Below are positions 1-9,499 of a stretch of 64,000 nucleotides of DNA, in pieces. The DNA is from Thalassolituus oleivorans MIL-1 (GTDB lineage: Bacteria; Pseudomonadota; Gammaproteobacteria; Pseudomonadales; Oceanobacteraceae): contig NC_020888.1 in assembly GCF_000355675.1 (NCBI RefSeq), positions 1,275,001 to 1,339,000 of the forward strand, in the 5' to 3' direction. The notes beneath the pieces are model-generated. The model was not told the DNA's origin. It saw only the letters and a program-made list of their open reading frames with translations, and did no database searches. The translations under genes and the position numbers were made by a program. The first letter of the stretch is position 1. Every line of letters starts with the position of its first letter.

Positions 1-1
1 A

Positions 2-3000
2 GTGCATCGCCCTGCGTATCCAGATTACGTCGTGGTTAAACGCTTTGATAAAAGCGGGAATGTGGTGGGTGGTATGCGCTTTATGGGCCTGTACACCTCG
101 ATCGTGTATATCGAGACGCCGAATAATATTCCGTTAATTCGTGAAAAATTGAACGGCGTGCGGGCATTAGCTCAATTTGAGGCATGGAGTCATAGCGGTA
201 AAGAGCTTAATCGCATACTTGAAGTCTATCCGCGTGATGAGCTGTTCCAGTCGGATGTTAACCATCTTTATAAAACAGCCATTAGCATCCTTAATATTCA
301 AGAACGGCGCCAGACGCGCGTTTACTTACGCAAAGATTCTTACAGTAAGTTTGTATCTTGCTTAGCGTATACACCTCGCGACATATACAACACTGAATTG
401 CGCTACAAAATGGAGCAGGTGTTACGCCAAGAGTTTGAACCGCTGGATATTGAGTTTAATACCTATTTTTCTGAATCGGTGCTTGCTCGTACGCACTTTA
501 TGTTGCGGTTAAACCCCGATAGAGACAATACGCTAGATGAGGAAATCGTAGCCCGTAAAATTCGCCAAGTTGTACGTTCTTGGACAGATGATATGCACGA
601 CGCGCTTATCGAACAGGTAGGTGAAGAGAAGGGTAATGTACAGTTCCATGAATACCGTGCGGCATTTCCTGCCGGCTATCGGGAGAGCTTCGGCGCGCGT
701 ACCGCGGTTGCTGATATTCAGCATATGGAACAATTACGCGGTGACTCAGCTAAAGAAATGGCCATGAGTTTTTATCGTGAATTGGAAGAAGGCGAAAACG
801 AATTACGCTTTAAACTGTTTCATTCCGAAACGATTTTACCTTTGTCGGATGTTATTCCGGTATTAGAAAATCTCGGTCTTCGTGTGTTAGGAGAGCACCC
901 TTACGAAATTCAATGCGCTGATGGTCGACGTATTTGGATTCACAATTTTATGCTGCGTTATACCCTGTCGGATAAAATCAATATCGGCGCGGTTAAGCAT
1001 CTATTTCAAGATGCTTTTAGTGCGGTATGGCAAGGGCGTGCAGAGAATGACGGCTTTAACCGTTTGGTTCTTGGCGGCCAATTAGGCTGGAAAGATATCG
1101 CAATTCTGCGTGCATATGCACGTTACATGAAACAAATTCGTTTCGGTATTTCCGAATCCTATATCGCTGATACCTTGTGCGGATATATCGGTATCAGTGC
1201 GCAGTTAGTCAAACTATTTCATCAGCGATTTGGTCTAGAGGAGCAAACCTTAGAACAGCGAGAAGATAAGGTTACTAAGATTGAAGAATCACTGATCGCT
1301 GATCTTGATAATGTGGCTCAACTTAACGAAGACCGCACCATTCGTCGTTATATTGAATTAATTAAAGCGACCCTGCGGACCAACTTTTATCAGCAAGACG
1401 AAAATGGCTGCGATAAGAGTTATCTCTCATTTAAATTGAATCCTGCAAATATCAGCGACATGCCATTACCGCGCCCGATGTTCGAGATATTTGTTTACTC
1501 GCCACGGGTCGAAGGTGTGCATTTACGTGGCGGTAAGGTAGCGCGTGGTGGACTTCGCTGGTCGGATCGTAGCGACGACTTCCGTACAGAGGTGTTGGGG
1601 TTAGTAAAAGCCCAGCAAGTTAAGAACGCCGTTATTGTCCCCGTGGGTGCTAAGGGCGGCTTTGTGGCTAAGTGTTTACCAAAAGATGGTGGCCGAGACG
1701 CCTTTATGGCGGAAGGTATTGCTTGCTATCAAACCTTTATTAGCGCACTGCTCGATGTCACGGATAACCTAGTCGAGGGTAATGTTGTACCGCCTGAACG
1801 TGTGATTCGCCATGATCCGGATGATCCATATCTTGTGGTGGCCGCGGATAAAGGCACCGCTACCTTCTCTGATATTGCCAACGAAATTGCGGTAATTCGC
1901 GGTTTTTGGATGGGCGATGGCTTTGCTTCCGGTGGCTCGATTGGTTACGACCATAAGAAAATGGGCATTACCGCGAAGGGCGCTTGGGTTTCGGTGCAAC
2001 GTCACTTCCGTGAGCAAGGTTTGAATACTCAATCCACCGATTTTAGTGTGGTTGGTATTGGCGATATGGCGGGTGACGTATTCGGTAACGGCATGCTGCT
2101 GTCGGAACATATTTGTTTAGTGGCAGCCTTTAACCATATGCATATTTTTGTCGATCCAAATCCTGATTCGGCTGCGACCTTCCCTGAGCGTAAACGTTTA
2201 TTTGAGTTACCACGTTCGTCTTGGGAAGATTTTGATAAATCATTGATATCGACCGGCGGCGGTATCTTTTCGCGGTCGGCTAAGCGCATAGCGATTAGCG
2301 CAGAAATGAAAGTCCGTTTTGAGATTAAAGAAGATTACTTAGCACCCAATGATTTAATTAAAGCGATTTTAAAAGCGCCGGTGGATTTGATTTGGAACGG
2401 CGGGATTGGTACCTATATTAAGTCCAGTGAAGAGCGCCATTCGAATGTCGGGGATAAAGCGAACGATGGCTTACGCATTAATGGTAACGAAGTTCGTGCC
2501 AAGGTGATTGGTGAAGGCGGTAACTTAGGTGTGACTCAACTTGGGCGTATTGAATACGGCTTAAACGGTGGGGCATCGTATACCGACTTTATTGATAATG
2601 CTGGCGGTGTCGATTGCTCCGACCATGAAGTCAACATCAAAATTATGCTGAACGAGATCATGGATAATGGTGATCTAACGCGTAAGCAGCGTAATGAAGT
2701 CTTTATGGCACAAACCGAGGCGGTCGGTAAATTAGTGCTGAATAATAACTATCGTCAAACCCAAGCGATTGCTTTGGCTTATCGCGATTGCAAATTACGC
2801 TTAGACGAATATGTGCGCTTAATGCGTGATTACGAAAGCCAAGGCAAGCTGAACCGTAGCTTAGAGTTTTTACCATCAGAAGACGTGTTGTTGGATCGCC
2901 GCGCTCAAAATCAAGGTTTAACACGTCCTGAATTGGCGGTGTTAATTTCTTATACGAAAGCCGATTTAAAAGAACAGCTGAATCGTCCAAGTATTACCGA

Positions 3001-3964
3001 AGATGATTATATTTCAGCGATTGCCAGTACCGCTTTCCCTGCAGAACTTGCTACACGCTTTGCCGAGCCATTAACTCGCCATCGTTTGCGCCGTGAGATA
3101 ATTGCCACGCAATTGGCGAACGACATGGTTAACTACATGGGCATTACTTTTGTTAGCCGCTTAGGAGACTCGAGTGGTGCGACTGTTACCGATATTGCTC
3201 GGGCTTATGTCACCGCACGCGATACCTTCTCGCTACCGGAATACTGGAGCAAGATTAACGCACTGGATTACAGCGTCGATACGCATATTCAAGAAGATAT
3301 GATGGCCGAGTTAATGCGTCTTGTGCGTCGAGCTACGCGCTGGTTTTTGCGCAATCGTCGCGTGAGTGTTGCTATTGCGGCCGAAGTGGATCAATTCCGT
3401 GATGCGGTACGCCATATTGCTGCTCATCTGGGTGAGACATTAAAAGGCGGTGCCTTAGCTCGCTGGCAGGCACTCTATGATAAACGTCGTGAAGCTGGTG
3501 TACCTGCCGATTTAGCTGCGTTTTCAGCAGGGGCGGGCGAGTTATATGCCGCACTCGGTATTATCGAGGCCGCTCAGCAAAGCAAATGCGATGTGCACAA
3601 TGTCACTGAGGCGTATTTTGGCATCGGTGAGCATTTATCACTGGGCTGGTTCTTGCAGCAAATTAATGCCTTGCCTACTAGCTCTCACTGGGAAGCAATG
3701 GCGCGAGAAAGTTTCCGAGATGATCTTGACTGGCAGCAGCGTTCGTTGACGGTTGGTATTCTAGCGGGTAACGATAATCAGACGGAATTAAGTGATGCAA
3801 TTGCACACTGGGAAGAGGAGCAGGCTGTGTTGGTAGGACGCTGGCAGCGCATGCTTAATGAACTTAAAAGTGCCGACAATATGGAGTTTGCTATGATTGC
3901 AGTCGCCTTGCGTGAGCTGCTCGATTTGGCCCAAGCGAGTCGTCATCAAAAAAACTGCAATTAG
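2..3964 (+). CDS. gdhB: NAD-specific glutamate dehydrogenase, large (GDH2/L-GDH180) type, 5' partial
   Basis: Oxidatively deaminates glutamate to 2-oxoglutarate with NAD+, feeding amino-acid carbon into the TCA cycle in the cytoplasm. The frame is open to the window edge. About 1320 codons are visible and the family is usually near 1600 residues, so roughly 280 N-terminal residues (mostly regulatory ACT-like region) lie upstream and the first codon here is not the real start. The catalytic core is recognisable by RGGLRWSDRSDDFRTEVLG near residue 515 followed by VPVGAKGGFV, and by the later glycine-rich nucleotide-binding stretch GIGDMAGDVFGNG near residue 695. A hairpin terminator follows at 4038-4077. 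The symbol follows Pseudomonas usage; the family call is secure. Confidence 0.93.
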   Translation: MHRPAYPDYVVVKRFDKSGNVVGGMRFMGLYTSIVYIETPNNIPLIREKLNGVRALAQFEAWSHSGKELNRILEVYPRDELFQSDVNHLYKTAISILNIQERRQTRVYLRKDSYSKFVSCLAYTPRDIYNTELRYKMEQVLRQEFEPLDIEFNTYFSESVLARTHFMLRLNPDRDNTLDEEIVARKIRQVVRSWTDDMHDALIEQVGEEKGNVQFHEYRAAFPAGYRESFGARTAVADIQHMEQLRGDSAKEMAMSFYRELEEGENELRFKLFHSETILPLSDVIPVLENLGLRVLGEHPYEIQCADGRRIWIHNFMLRYTLSDKINIGAVKHLFQDAFSAVWQGRAENDGFNRLVLGGQLGWKDIAILRAYARYMKQIRFGISESYIADTLCGYIGISAQLVKLFHQRFGLEEQTLEQREDKVTKIEESLIADLDNVAQLNEDRTIRRYIELIKATLRTNFYQQDENGCDKSYLSFKLNPANISDMPLPRPMFEIFVYSPRVEGVHLRGGKVARGGLRWSDRSDDFRTEVLGLVKAQQVKNAVIVPVGAKGGFVAKCLPKDGGRDAFMAEGIACYQTFISALLDVTDNLVEGNVVPPERVIRHDPDDPYLVVAADKGTATFSDIANEIAVIRGFWMGDGFASGGSIGYDHKKMGITAKGAWVSVQRHFREQGLNTQSTDFSVVGIGDMAGDVFGNGMLLSEHICLVAAFNHMHIFVDPNPDSAATFPERKRLFELPRSSWEDFDKSLISTGGGIFSRSAKRIAISAEMKVRFEIKEDYLAPNDLIKAILKAPVDLIWNGGIGTYIKSSEERHSNVGDKANDGLRINGNEVRAKVIGEGGNLGVTQLGRIEYGLNGGASYTDFIDNAGGVDCSDHEVNIKIMLNEIMDNGDLTRKQRNEVFMAQTEAVGKLVLNNNYRQTQAIALAYRDCKLRLDEYVRLMRDYESQGKLNRSLEFLPSEDVLLDRRAQNQGLTRPELAVLISYTKADLKEQLNRPSITEDDYISAIASTAFPAELATRFAEPLTRHRLRREIIATQLANDMVNYMGITFVSRLGDSSGATVTDIARAYVTARDTFSLPEYWSKINALDYSVDTHIQEDMMAELMRLVRRATRWFLRNRRVSVAIAAEVDQFRDAVRHIAAHLGETLKGGALARWQALYDKRREAGVPADLAAFSAGAGELYAALGIIEAAQQSKCDVHNVTEAYFGIGEHLSLGWFLQQINALPTSSHWEAMARESFRDDLDWQQRSLTVGILAGNDNQTELSDAIAHWEEEQAVLVGRWQRMLNELKSADNMEFAMIAVALRELLDLAQASRHQKNCN

Positions 3965-4037
3965 ATAGTTGGTCGTGTAATTAGATCGAGTAACGGTATG
4001 CGCGTGCTGCTTAATGCAGTCTCACGCAATTCGTGCT

Positions 4038-4077
4038 AAAAGCCCTGTTTCTATTTTTTATGGTGCAGGGCTTTTTT
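4038..4077 (+). terminator. Rho-independent terminator after glutamate dehydrogenase
   Basis: AAAAGCCCTG (4038-4047) pairs with CAGGGCTTTT and runs into a six-T tract ending at 4077. It closes the gdh transcript. It sits immediately before the ATG of the next gene, so upstream in-frame starts of that gene would fall inside the hairpin. Confidence 0.88.
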
Positions 4078-5211
4078 ATGCTTTTGGCTAACACTGCCGT
4101 TGTTAGGCGCCTCTCGCCGCTGTTGATGCTGTTGGCAACATTCATTACCTCCTTTGCTACGAGTGCTGCGGAGGTCGATCAATTTTCACGCCCGGCAGAA
4201 TTGGTGTTAAACGATAGCTCTGCTGTTATCGCCGCCGAAGTACAGCGGCGTATGAATTTAGCGATTAAGCGCGCTAATCGCCCTGCACCCCACTTAAAGC
4301 CGCGTAAGGTTCAACGTGTTCCCAAGCAATCGCGCTGCTCTGTGCCACGTTTATACGATTCGATGGCAGTGTATCTTGCCCGTCCGATTGTTGGGCAAAT
4401 CGAAAGTTATGCCGAAAGTGTTGCCGATAACGATGGTTACCGTATACCGCTAAATCGTTCGATTTATCGCAATTTCACTTGGCCGCAATCGCCGTCTTTG
4501 GTTCTGAGTGAACGTGTCGCTGCGGTGATTCGCGTCGGTGGCGAAGAAGTCGGTACTGATAAAATGGGGCATTTTTTTACTGAAGGTCATACCTATTTCG
4601 AAATGACTAAGCACCTCACCTTACCAGTGGAGGAAGCTATACTGTTTGGCGAGTGGACCGAGAGCGTATATTTTGGTGCGCAAACGACAGGTGTTTATTC
4701 CTATGCCGATTTAGTCGCTAACTTTAATGGCTTACGGTTTTGGAATCGGATTCTCGCTTTGCAGCCTGACCCTCTATTACTTTCTATGACGCGCCCTTAT
4801 GTTCGCTGTGAAGATCGTCAATGGGTGCCGGAAGCGCGGTTTAGCTGGGTTGAGTATGTAGACAGCGCTTGGAATGAAAGTGTTAATTGCCCGGTGTTTC
4901 GTACGCTCGGACTATTGGAAGAAGTATTAACCCAAGCGCCCTTGTGTACAAAAGATAAATTGCCTCAGAATCGTTATGGCACTTTAGAAGGACGTTTGTT
5001 TAATCAGGCGGGTTTGGCCGTGATGCCAGATTATTTACAGCCAGAAGTACTTTGGCTTCAGCGTGAGCCGGAGAGCCTATCCGGGCAGACCTTTCGACGA
5101 ATCAAATCATTACGCGAACGTTTTGAGCGTTGGCGTTTAGAAAAAGAATTACAATTGCTCGAGTCACGTAGATTTGAAGCCAAGAAAAACTTAAATAAGG
5201 ATCAATCGTGA
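4078..5211 (+). CDS. Secreted or periplasmic protein of unknown function
   Basis: I do not recognise a named family. About 377 residues from ATG 4078. The frame is open from 4033, but earlier starts (GTG 4033, ATG 4060) lie inside the gdh terminator, so 4078 is preferred; its ribosome site (AGGG, about 7 bases upstream) is weak. The N-terminus has a basic patch and a hydrophobic stretch ending SFATSAA near residue 31, a likely Sec signal peptide. A striking motif GTDKMGHFFTEGHTYFE lies at residues 159-175, with His and Glu residues suggestive of a metal or active site; this is inference. The C-terminus is charged and helical. The stop overlaps the GTG start of the DUF2835 gene by four bases, so the two are probably cotranscribed. 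Confidence 0.7.
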   Translation: MLLANTAVVRRLSPLLMLLATFITSFATSAAEVDQFSRPAELVLNDSSAVIAAEVQRRMNLAIKRANRPAPHLKPRKVQRVPKQSRCSVPRLYDSMAVYLARPIVGQIESYAESVADNDGYRIPLNRSIYRNFTWPQSPSLVLSERVAAVIRVGGEEVGTDKMGHFFTEGHTYFEMTKHLTLPVEEAILFGEWTESVYFGAQTTGVYSYADLVANFNGLRFWNRILALQPDPLLLSMTRPYVRCEDRQWVPEARFSWVEYVDSAWNESVNCPVFRTLGLLEEVLTQAPLCTKDKLPQNRYGTLEGRLFNQAGLAVMPDYLQPEVLWLQREPESLSGQTFRRIKSLRERFERWRLEKELQLLESRRFEAKKNLNKDQS

Positions 5212-5432
5212 GTCAGCGTATTGTGGTTGATATTCATTTAAGTGCGGAGGAATACCTTCGCTACTATCGTGGTGAAATCAAATTGGTGCAGGCTACCTCG
5301 GTGGACGGCCGCAGGGTACGTTTTCCTGCGAACGTGCTGCAACATGTTATCGGCCATGATGGTATTCACGGTCGTTATGCCATCGAGTTTGATGGCGATG
5401 GTCGCTTTCAAAGTATCAAGCGGGTTGATTGA
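5208..5432 (+). CDS. DUF2835 family protein
   Basis: Small 74-residue acidic/basic mixed protein matching the DUF2835 pattern (LSAEEYLRYYRG near the start, then VDGRRVRFPANVLQHVIGHDG and GRYAIEFDGDGRF). The family is a short conserved gammaproteobacterial protein of unknown function, possibly nucleic-acid associated because of its small beta-rich fold (inference). Start is GTG 5208, overlapping the TGA of the upstream gene, which implies translational coupling. Confidence 0.8.
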   Translation: MSQRIVVDIHLSAEEYLRYYRGEIKLVQATSVDGRRVRFPANVLQHVIGHDGIHGRYAIEFDGDGRFQSIKRVD

Positions 5433-5467
5433 CCCGACGTTCTAGCCTACTTTTTTCTACCTGATCA

Positions 5468-5496
5468 TCTACAGCAGCCCCTAAGTAGCATATAAT
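5468..5496 (+). promoter_or_regulatory. Candidate sigma-70 promoter of pyrD
   Basis: A perfect -10 box TATAAT at 5491-5496 with TCTACA (4 of 6 matches to TTGACA) at 5468-5473, a 17-base spacer. It lies 36 bases before the pyrD ATG and downstream of the DUF2835 stop, in a non-coding gap. Pattern match only. Confidence 0.5.
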
Positions 5497-5532
5497 GCCG
5501 CCGTTTTTCGCATGCTTTCACTTGAGGTTGTT

Positions 5533-6561
5533 ATGGATTGGTACGCTTTAACCCGTCAGTTGTTCTTTCGTCTAAGTGGTGAGACCTCTCACGAGCTGGG
5601 CTTAGATATGCTGGGTGCGGCTGAACGCCTAGGTGTGCTGCAATTTATAACCAAACAAGTGCCTGCCGCGCCGGTAACGGTTGCAGGTATTGAATTTCCA
5701 AATCCGGTTGGCTTGGCCGCGGGTTTGGATAAAAACGGCGACTATATTGATGCCTTTGCTCGCTTAGGTTTTGGTTTTATTGAAATCGGTACGATTACAC
5801 CGCGTCCACAGCCGGGTAATCCCAAGCCACGCTTATTCCGTCTTCCGGAACAACGCGCCATCATTAATCGTATGGGCTTTAACAACAAAGGTGTTGATCA
5901 CCTGGTTGAACGCGTTAAAAAGGCGAAGTTTCGCGGTGTGCTGGGCATCAATATCGGCAAGAACTTTGATACTGCTGTTGAAGACGCGACCAGCGACTAC
6001 CTGATCTGTTTAGAAAAGGTCTATCAGTACGCGACTTACGTTACTGTAAATATATCGTCGCCGAACACTCCAGGCCTGCGCACACTGCAGTATGGCGATG
6101 CATTGCGTGACCTTCTTACGCCGCTGAAAGCTCGTCAGCGCGAGTTAGCCGAAGAATTCGGCTACAAGCCTATGTTCGTGAAGATCGCTCCAGATATGGA
6201 CGAGAATGAAGTGAAGTTGGTGGCGCAAACCCTGATTGATTGTGAAATCGACGGTGTGATTGCAACCAATACCACGCTATCGCGTGATGGTGTGCAAGGT
6301 GCCAAGCACGGCAATGAAGCGGGTGGTTTGAGCGGTGCGCCCGTTGAAGATCTAGCCACAGAGACGATTGCACGCTTACAAGAAGCGCTGAAAGGTCGAT
6401 TACCTATTATAGGTGTTGGTGGCATTCTCGATGGCAGTGGTGCGGTTGAGAAGTTTCAAGCCGGTGCCAGTCTAGTGCAGATCTATAGCGGTTTTATTTA
6501 TCGCGGCCCAGAATTGGTAGGCGAATGTGTTAACGCCATCAAATCGGTATTGGGAAAGTAA
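5533..6561 (+). CDS. pyrD: Dihydroorotate dehydrogenase (quinone), class 2
   Basis: Oxidises dihydroorotate to orotate in pyrimidine synthesis, passing electrons through FMN to membrane quinone. 342 residues from ATG 5533, preceded by TTGAGGTT; an earlier in-frame start at 5512 lacks a ribosome site. The N-terminal amphipathic helix typical of membrane-associated class 2 enzymes ([14 protein letters not shown]) is present. Class 2 core motifs follow: [38 protein letters not shown] (catalytic Ser in this loop), GLSGAP and IGVGGI near the C-terminus for FMN phosphate binding. A TATAAT promoter lies just upstream. The convergent gene downstream is rmf. Confidence 0.97.
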   Translation: MDWYALTRQLFFRLSGETSHELGLDMLGAAERLGVLQFITKQVPAAPVTVAGIEFPNPVGLAAGLDKNGDYIDAFARLGFGFIEIGTITPRPQPGNPKPRLFRLPEQRAIINRMGFNNKGVDHLVERVKKAKFRGVLGINIGKNFDTAVEDATSDYLICLEKVYQYATYVTVNISSPNTPGLRTLQYGDALRDLLTPLKARQRELAEEFGYKPMFVKIAPDMDENEVKLVAQTLIDCEIDGVIATNTTLSRDGVQGAKHGNEAGGLSGAPVEDLATETIARLQEALKGRLPIIGVGGILDGSGAVEKFQAGASLVQIYSGFIYRGPELVGECVNAIKSVLGK

Positions 6562-6577
6562 GCTTAGAGAAGAATCT

Positions 6578-6628
6578 ATGGCCCGACGTGTTTGCCGGGC
6601 CATCCTCCTGGAGCGGGAGGTTAAAATT
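6578..6628. terminator. Two adjacent hairpins between convergent pyrD and rmf
   Basis: ATGGCCCG (6578-6585) pairs perfectly with CGGGCCAT (6596-6603). Directly after it CCTCC pairs with GGAGG (6604-6620), followed by TTAAAATT. Position between two convergent genes suggests transcription termination; the weak U tract makes it less certain. Confidence 0.55.
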
Positions 6629-6652
6629 AGGGTGTTCAGATTGTGTGAGCGG

Positions 6653-6847
6653 TTATACCGCCATCTTGTGAATACCAGAAACTCCGGTATAGCCGTCCCA
6701 GTTGTCTTCGCGTCCAGATCGCCAACCGGCCATCCAGTAATCGCGGTTTGGCCCTTCAGGGGCTAGGTCTTTAGAACGGCGCTCTACACCAGCGCGATAA
6801 CCGCGCGCGAATGCTCTTTCGTTCATGTCGCGTTTCTGTTTTTTCAT
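6653..6847 (-). CDS. rmf: Ribosome modulation factor
   Basis: Small basic protein (64 residues) that binds 70S ribosomes in stationary phase and drives their dimerisation into inactive 100S particles. It aligns by eye with the family: MKKQKRD at the N-terminus, then RAFARGYRAGVERRSKD and the aromatic-rich YWMAGWRSGREDNW. It is somewhat longer than the E. coli protein (55 residues). It is transcribed alone, convergent with pyrD; an AGGAAG-type site lies just before the ATG on the minus strand. Confidence 0.95.
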   Translation of the reverse strand: MKKQKRDMNERAFARGYRAGVERRSKDLAPEGPNRDYWMAGWRSGREDNWDGYTGVSGIHKMAV

Positions 6848-7015
6848 AGAGTTGCTTCCTCGCTATTCATTTGCTCGGGTTGGCAGCCACAGGTGTTCAG
6901 CAGCAGACCGACTACAGTTGTACCGTGACAGAACGACGAATGTTAACGATTGATTTCTTATAAGCAGAACGTTTTTAACTGCTTTCTGCTATTTGACGGA
7001 CTGGGATTTATCACC

Positions 7016-9157
7016 ATGCAAAACGAAACGAACGCCACTCAACACACTTTTTTGGCAGCTTGCCCGAAGGGAATTGAGTCACTATTGGCCGATGAAATCA
7101 GAGAGTTAGGCGGTGAAGTTGAGCGCGAAACTATTCTCGGTGTGGTTTGGCGTGGCGACTTGGCGACCGCTTATCGATTTTGTTTATGGTCGCGCCTTGC
7201 CAGTCGTTTGTTGTTACCACTGCAAGAAAGTCAGGTAGACAATGTCGACGAAATGTATGAGGCGGCCCGTTCGGTCGACTGGCCGATGGTATTCCCCGTG
7301 GGCGCTACGTTCCGTATCGATTTTCACGGTCGTACCGACTACCTAAATAACACCCAATTTGGTGCGCAAAAAATCAAAGATGCGATCGTCGATTGTTTTC
7401 GCGAGGAGGAGGGGGCTCGCCCTACGGTAGATAAGGATGGCGACATTCGTATTGAGGCTCAGCTACGTAAAGGTAAGATTTTCCTCTATCTAAATTTGAC
7501 CGGTGATAGCTTGCATCGTCGTGGCTATCGTTTGCAGCCAGGCAAGGCTCCGTTGAAAGAAAACTTAGCCGCTGCGATTCTTATTCGTGCCGGTTGGCCA
7601 GCATTGGCTAAAGCTGGAAAACACCTGATTGACCCTATGTGTGGTTCGGGAACAATTTTGATCGAAGCTGGCCAGATGGCTGCAGATGTCGCACCCGGTC
7701 TTAATCGTCAGCGTTGGGGCTTTGATCGTTGGCACCAACACGATCGAAAAACATGGTTAGCAGAAGTTGAAGCGGCACGAATTCGTCGTACCGAAGGTTT
7801 AGCCGCCATGACGAGTCGTTTATATGGCTTTGATATTGATGGTGACCAACTTAACGCTGCAACAAAGAACCTCGAACGCTCAGGTCTTGCCGGTAAAGTG
7901 CATTTGGAACGCCGTAGCATTGAACAGCTGCGTGTGCAGAAAGAGGTGATTGCGGAGGGCGGTATTGTTGTTTGTAACCCACCTTACGGTGAACGTTTAA
8001 GTGAATTGCCGCAATTAGCGCCGCTGTATCAGCAATTTCACGATGCCACCATGCAAATGCCGGAATGGCCGATTGCCATGTTTACCGCCAACCTTGATTT
8101 AGCGCGCAGTGTTCGCCGCCCGGTGAATAAGCAATACAAGTTAATGAACGGCAAAATTGAAACCCGTTTGCTGGTATTTGGTGCTGCCGATGAACGCTCT
8201 GACCGTGCGCCTGCCAGTGCGATTCGTGGGCCGGTAGAAGCCTTCGCTAACCGTTTGAAAAAGAACATCAAGAATCTACAAAAGTGGGCAAACCGCGAAA
8301 ACGTGCATTGCTATCGTTTATACGATGCCGATTTACCGGAGTACGCAGTGGCCGTTGATCGCTACGAAGATTGGCTGCACGTGCAAGAATACGTACCCCC
8401 TAAAACGATTGATCCTACGGTGGCTGAACGTCGTTTACTCGATGTACTAGCTGTATTGCCAGAAGTCACCGGCGTACCGGCTGAGCAAATCGTACTTAAA
8501 CGTCGCGAGCGCCAAACGGGTCGCAAGCAATATGAAAAGTACAACGATGAAAAAAGCACTATGGTCGTGCGTGAAGGCCAAGTGCAATTACAAGTAAACC
8601 TAAAAGATTATTTAGATACTGGCTTGTTTTTGGATCACCGCCCAACGCGCTTAGAAATCGCTCAGCTAGCTAAAGGTAAGCGCTTTTTAAACTTGTTTTG
8701 CTACACCGCGACCGCCAGTGTTCATGCCGCCGCCGTGGGCGCGCATTGCACCAGCGTGGATATGTCGCGTACCTATTTAAACTGGGGTCGTGAAAACTTC
8801 CGTTTAAATAAAATAAACGACGAACTGCACAAATTTATCCAAGCGGATTGTTTGCAGTGGTTGCGCGAAGATAAAGGCAGCTATGACATTATCTTTATGG
8901 ACCCGCCAACCTTCTCTAACTCAAAACGTATGGAAGGCGTGCTGGATATTCAGCGAGATCATGTTGATTTGATTCGTTTAGCAATGGCACGGCTAGCGCC
9001 GGGCGGTACGATGATTTTCTCGAATAACCTGCGTAAGTTCGATATGGATGTAGAAGCACTGAGCGAATTTACGATTGTGGATGTGAGCGCCAAATCCATT
9101 CCTACCGACTATGCGCGTCGCACCAATATTCATGTGTGCTATCACATCACCAAGTGA
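7016..9157 (+). CDS. rlmL: Bifunctional 23S rRNA methyltransferase RlmK/RlmL
   Basis: Methylates 23S rRNA at m2G2445 (RlmL half) and m7G2069 (RlmK half). 713 residues from ATG 7016; the frame opens at 6950 but the added residues do not belong to the family. Order: N-terminal ferredoxin-like/THUMP region starting FLAACPKGIESLLADEI, first methyltransferase with the N2-guanine signature NPPYGERL at about 321-328 after the SAM motif DPMCGSGTIL, then a second methyltransferase (FLNLFCYTATASVHAA for SAM, DPPTFSNS at about 629). The length matches the fused gammaproteobacterial enzyme. It is a single-gene unit. Confidence 0.96.
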   Translation: MQNETNATQHTFLAACPKGIESLLADEIRELGGEVERETILGVVWRGDLATAYRFCLWSRLASRLLLPLQESQVDNVDEMYEAARSVDWPMVFPVGATFRIDFHGRTDYLNNTQFGAQKIKDAIVDCFREEEGARPTVDKDGDIRIEAQLRKGKIFLYLNLTGDSLHRRGYRLQPGKAPLKENLAAAILIRAGWPALAKAGKHLIDPMCGSGTILIEAGQMAADVAPGLNRQRWGFDRWHQHDRKTWLAEVEAARIRRTEGLAAMTSRLYGFDIDGDQLNAATKNLERSGLAGKVHLERRSIEQLRVQKEVIAEGGIVVCNPPYGERLSELPQLAPLYQQFHDATMQMPEWPIAMFTANLDLARSVRRPVNKQYKLMNGKIETRLLVFGAADERSDRAPASAIRGPVEAFANRLKKNIKNLQKWANRENVHCYRLYDADLPEYAVAVDRYEDWLHVQEYVPPKTIDPTVAERRLLDVLAVLPEVTGVPAEQIVLKRRERQTGRKQYEKYNDEKSTMVVREGQVQLQVNLKDYLDTGLFLDHRPTRLEIAQLAKGKRFLNLFCYTATASVHAAAVGAHCTSVDMSRTYLNWGRENFRLNKINDELHKFIQADCLQWLREDKGSYDIIFMDPPTFSNSKRMEGVLDIQRDHVDLIRLAMARLAPGGTMIFSNNLRKFDMDVEALSEFTIVDVSAKSIPTDYARRTNIHVCYHITK

Positions 9158-9199
9158 AACTTCGCATAGCTTGAGTGTGGCACCAAAAAAAAGCGAAAA

Positions 9200-9234
9200 A
9201 ACCAATATTGCACCATGTGTGTGCAGTATTGGTT
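9200..9234. terminator. Hairpin after rlmKL
   Basis: AACCAATATTGCAC (9200-9213) pairs with GTGCAGTATTGGTT (9221-9234) with one G-U pair and a 7-base loop. The T-rich side is better on the minus strand (TTTTTTCGCTTTTTTTT), so it may stop antisense transcription as well as the rlmKL message. Confidence 0.55.
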
Positions 9235-9423
9235 TCATCCTTCCCGCATCGCTCTGCAGTAAAAATCCATAATTGCGACATATTGAAACTTTTACTCGCG
9301 TAAGTGCGCCATATCTGGGCGATATCAAGCTGACCTCAGACAAAGATGACAAACTTGGTATGAAATCTGCTAAACGAACAGCTACTTATTCTTCTTTCTT
9401 ACCTAGGGCTGGGTTTGATTGTT

Positions 9424-9468
9424 GTTAAGGCACTGATTTGGGGCTTCGGAGTGAGCGCCTGCCTTAAC
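9424..9468 (+). promoter_or_regulatory. Inverted repeat in the amtB leader
   Basis: GTTAAGGCA (9424-9432) and TGCCTTAAC (9460-9468) are a perfect 9-base inverted repeat separated by 27 bases, ending 31 bases before the amtB start. An alternative inner pairing, CACT (9431-9434) with AGTG (9450-9453), is possible. It could be an RNA leader fold or an operator; no known riboswitch or glnK gene is present. The rest of the 342-base gap 9158-9499 holds only the rlmKL hairpin and unassigned sequence. Confidence 0.4.
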
Positions 9469-9499
9469 TTGATCTTGTTAACTATTAAGAGGACCCAAC

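Noticed and set aside
9158-9499. Sigma-54 promoter of amtB
   Set aside because: TGGCAC at 9178 and GGCAC at 9429 lack a GC pair at the required 10-base spacing.
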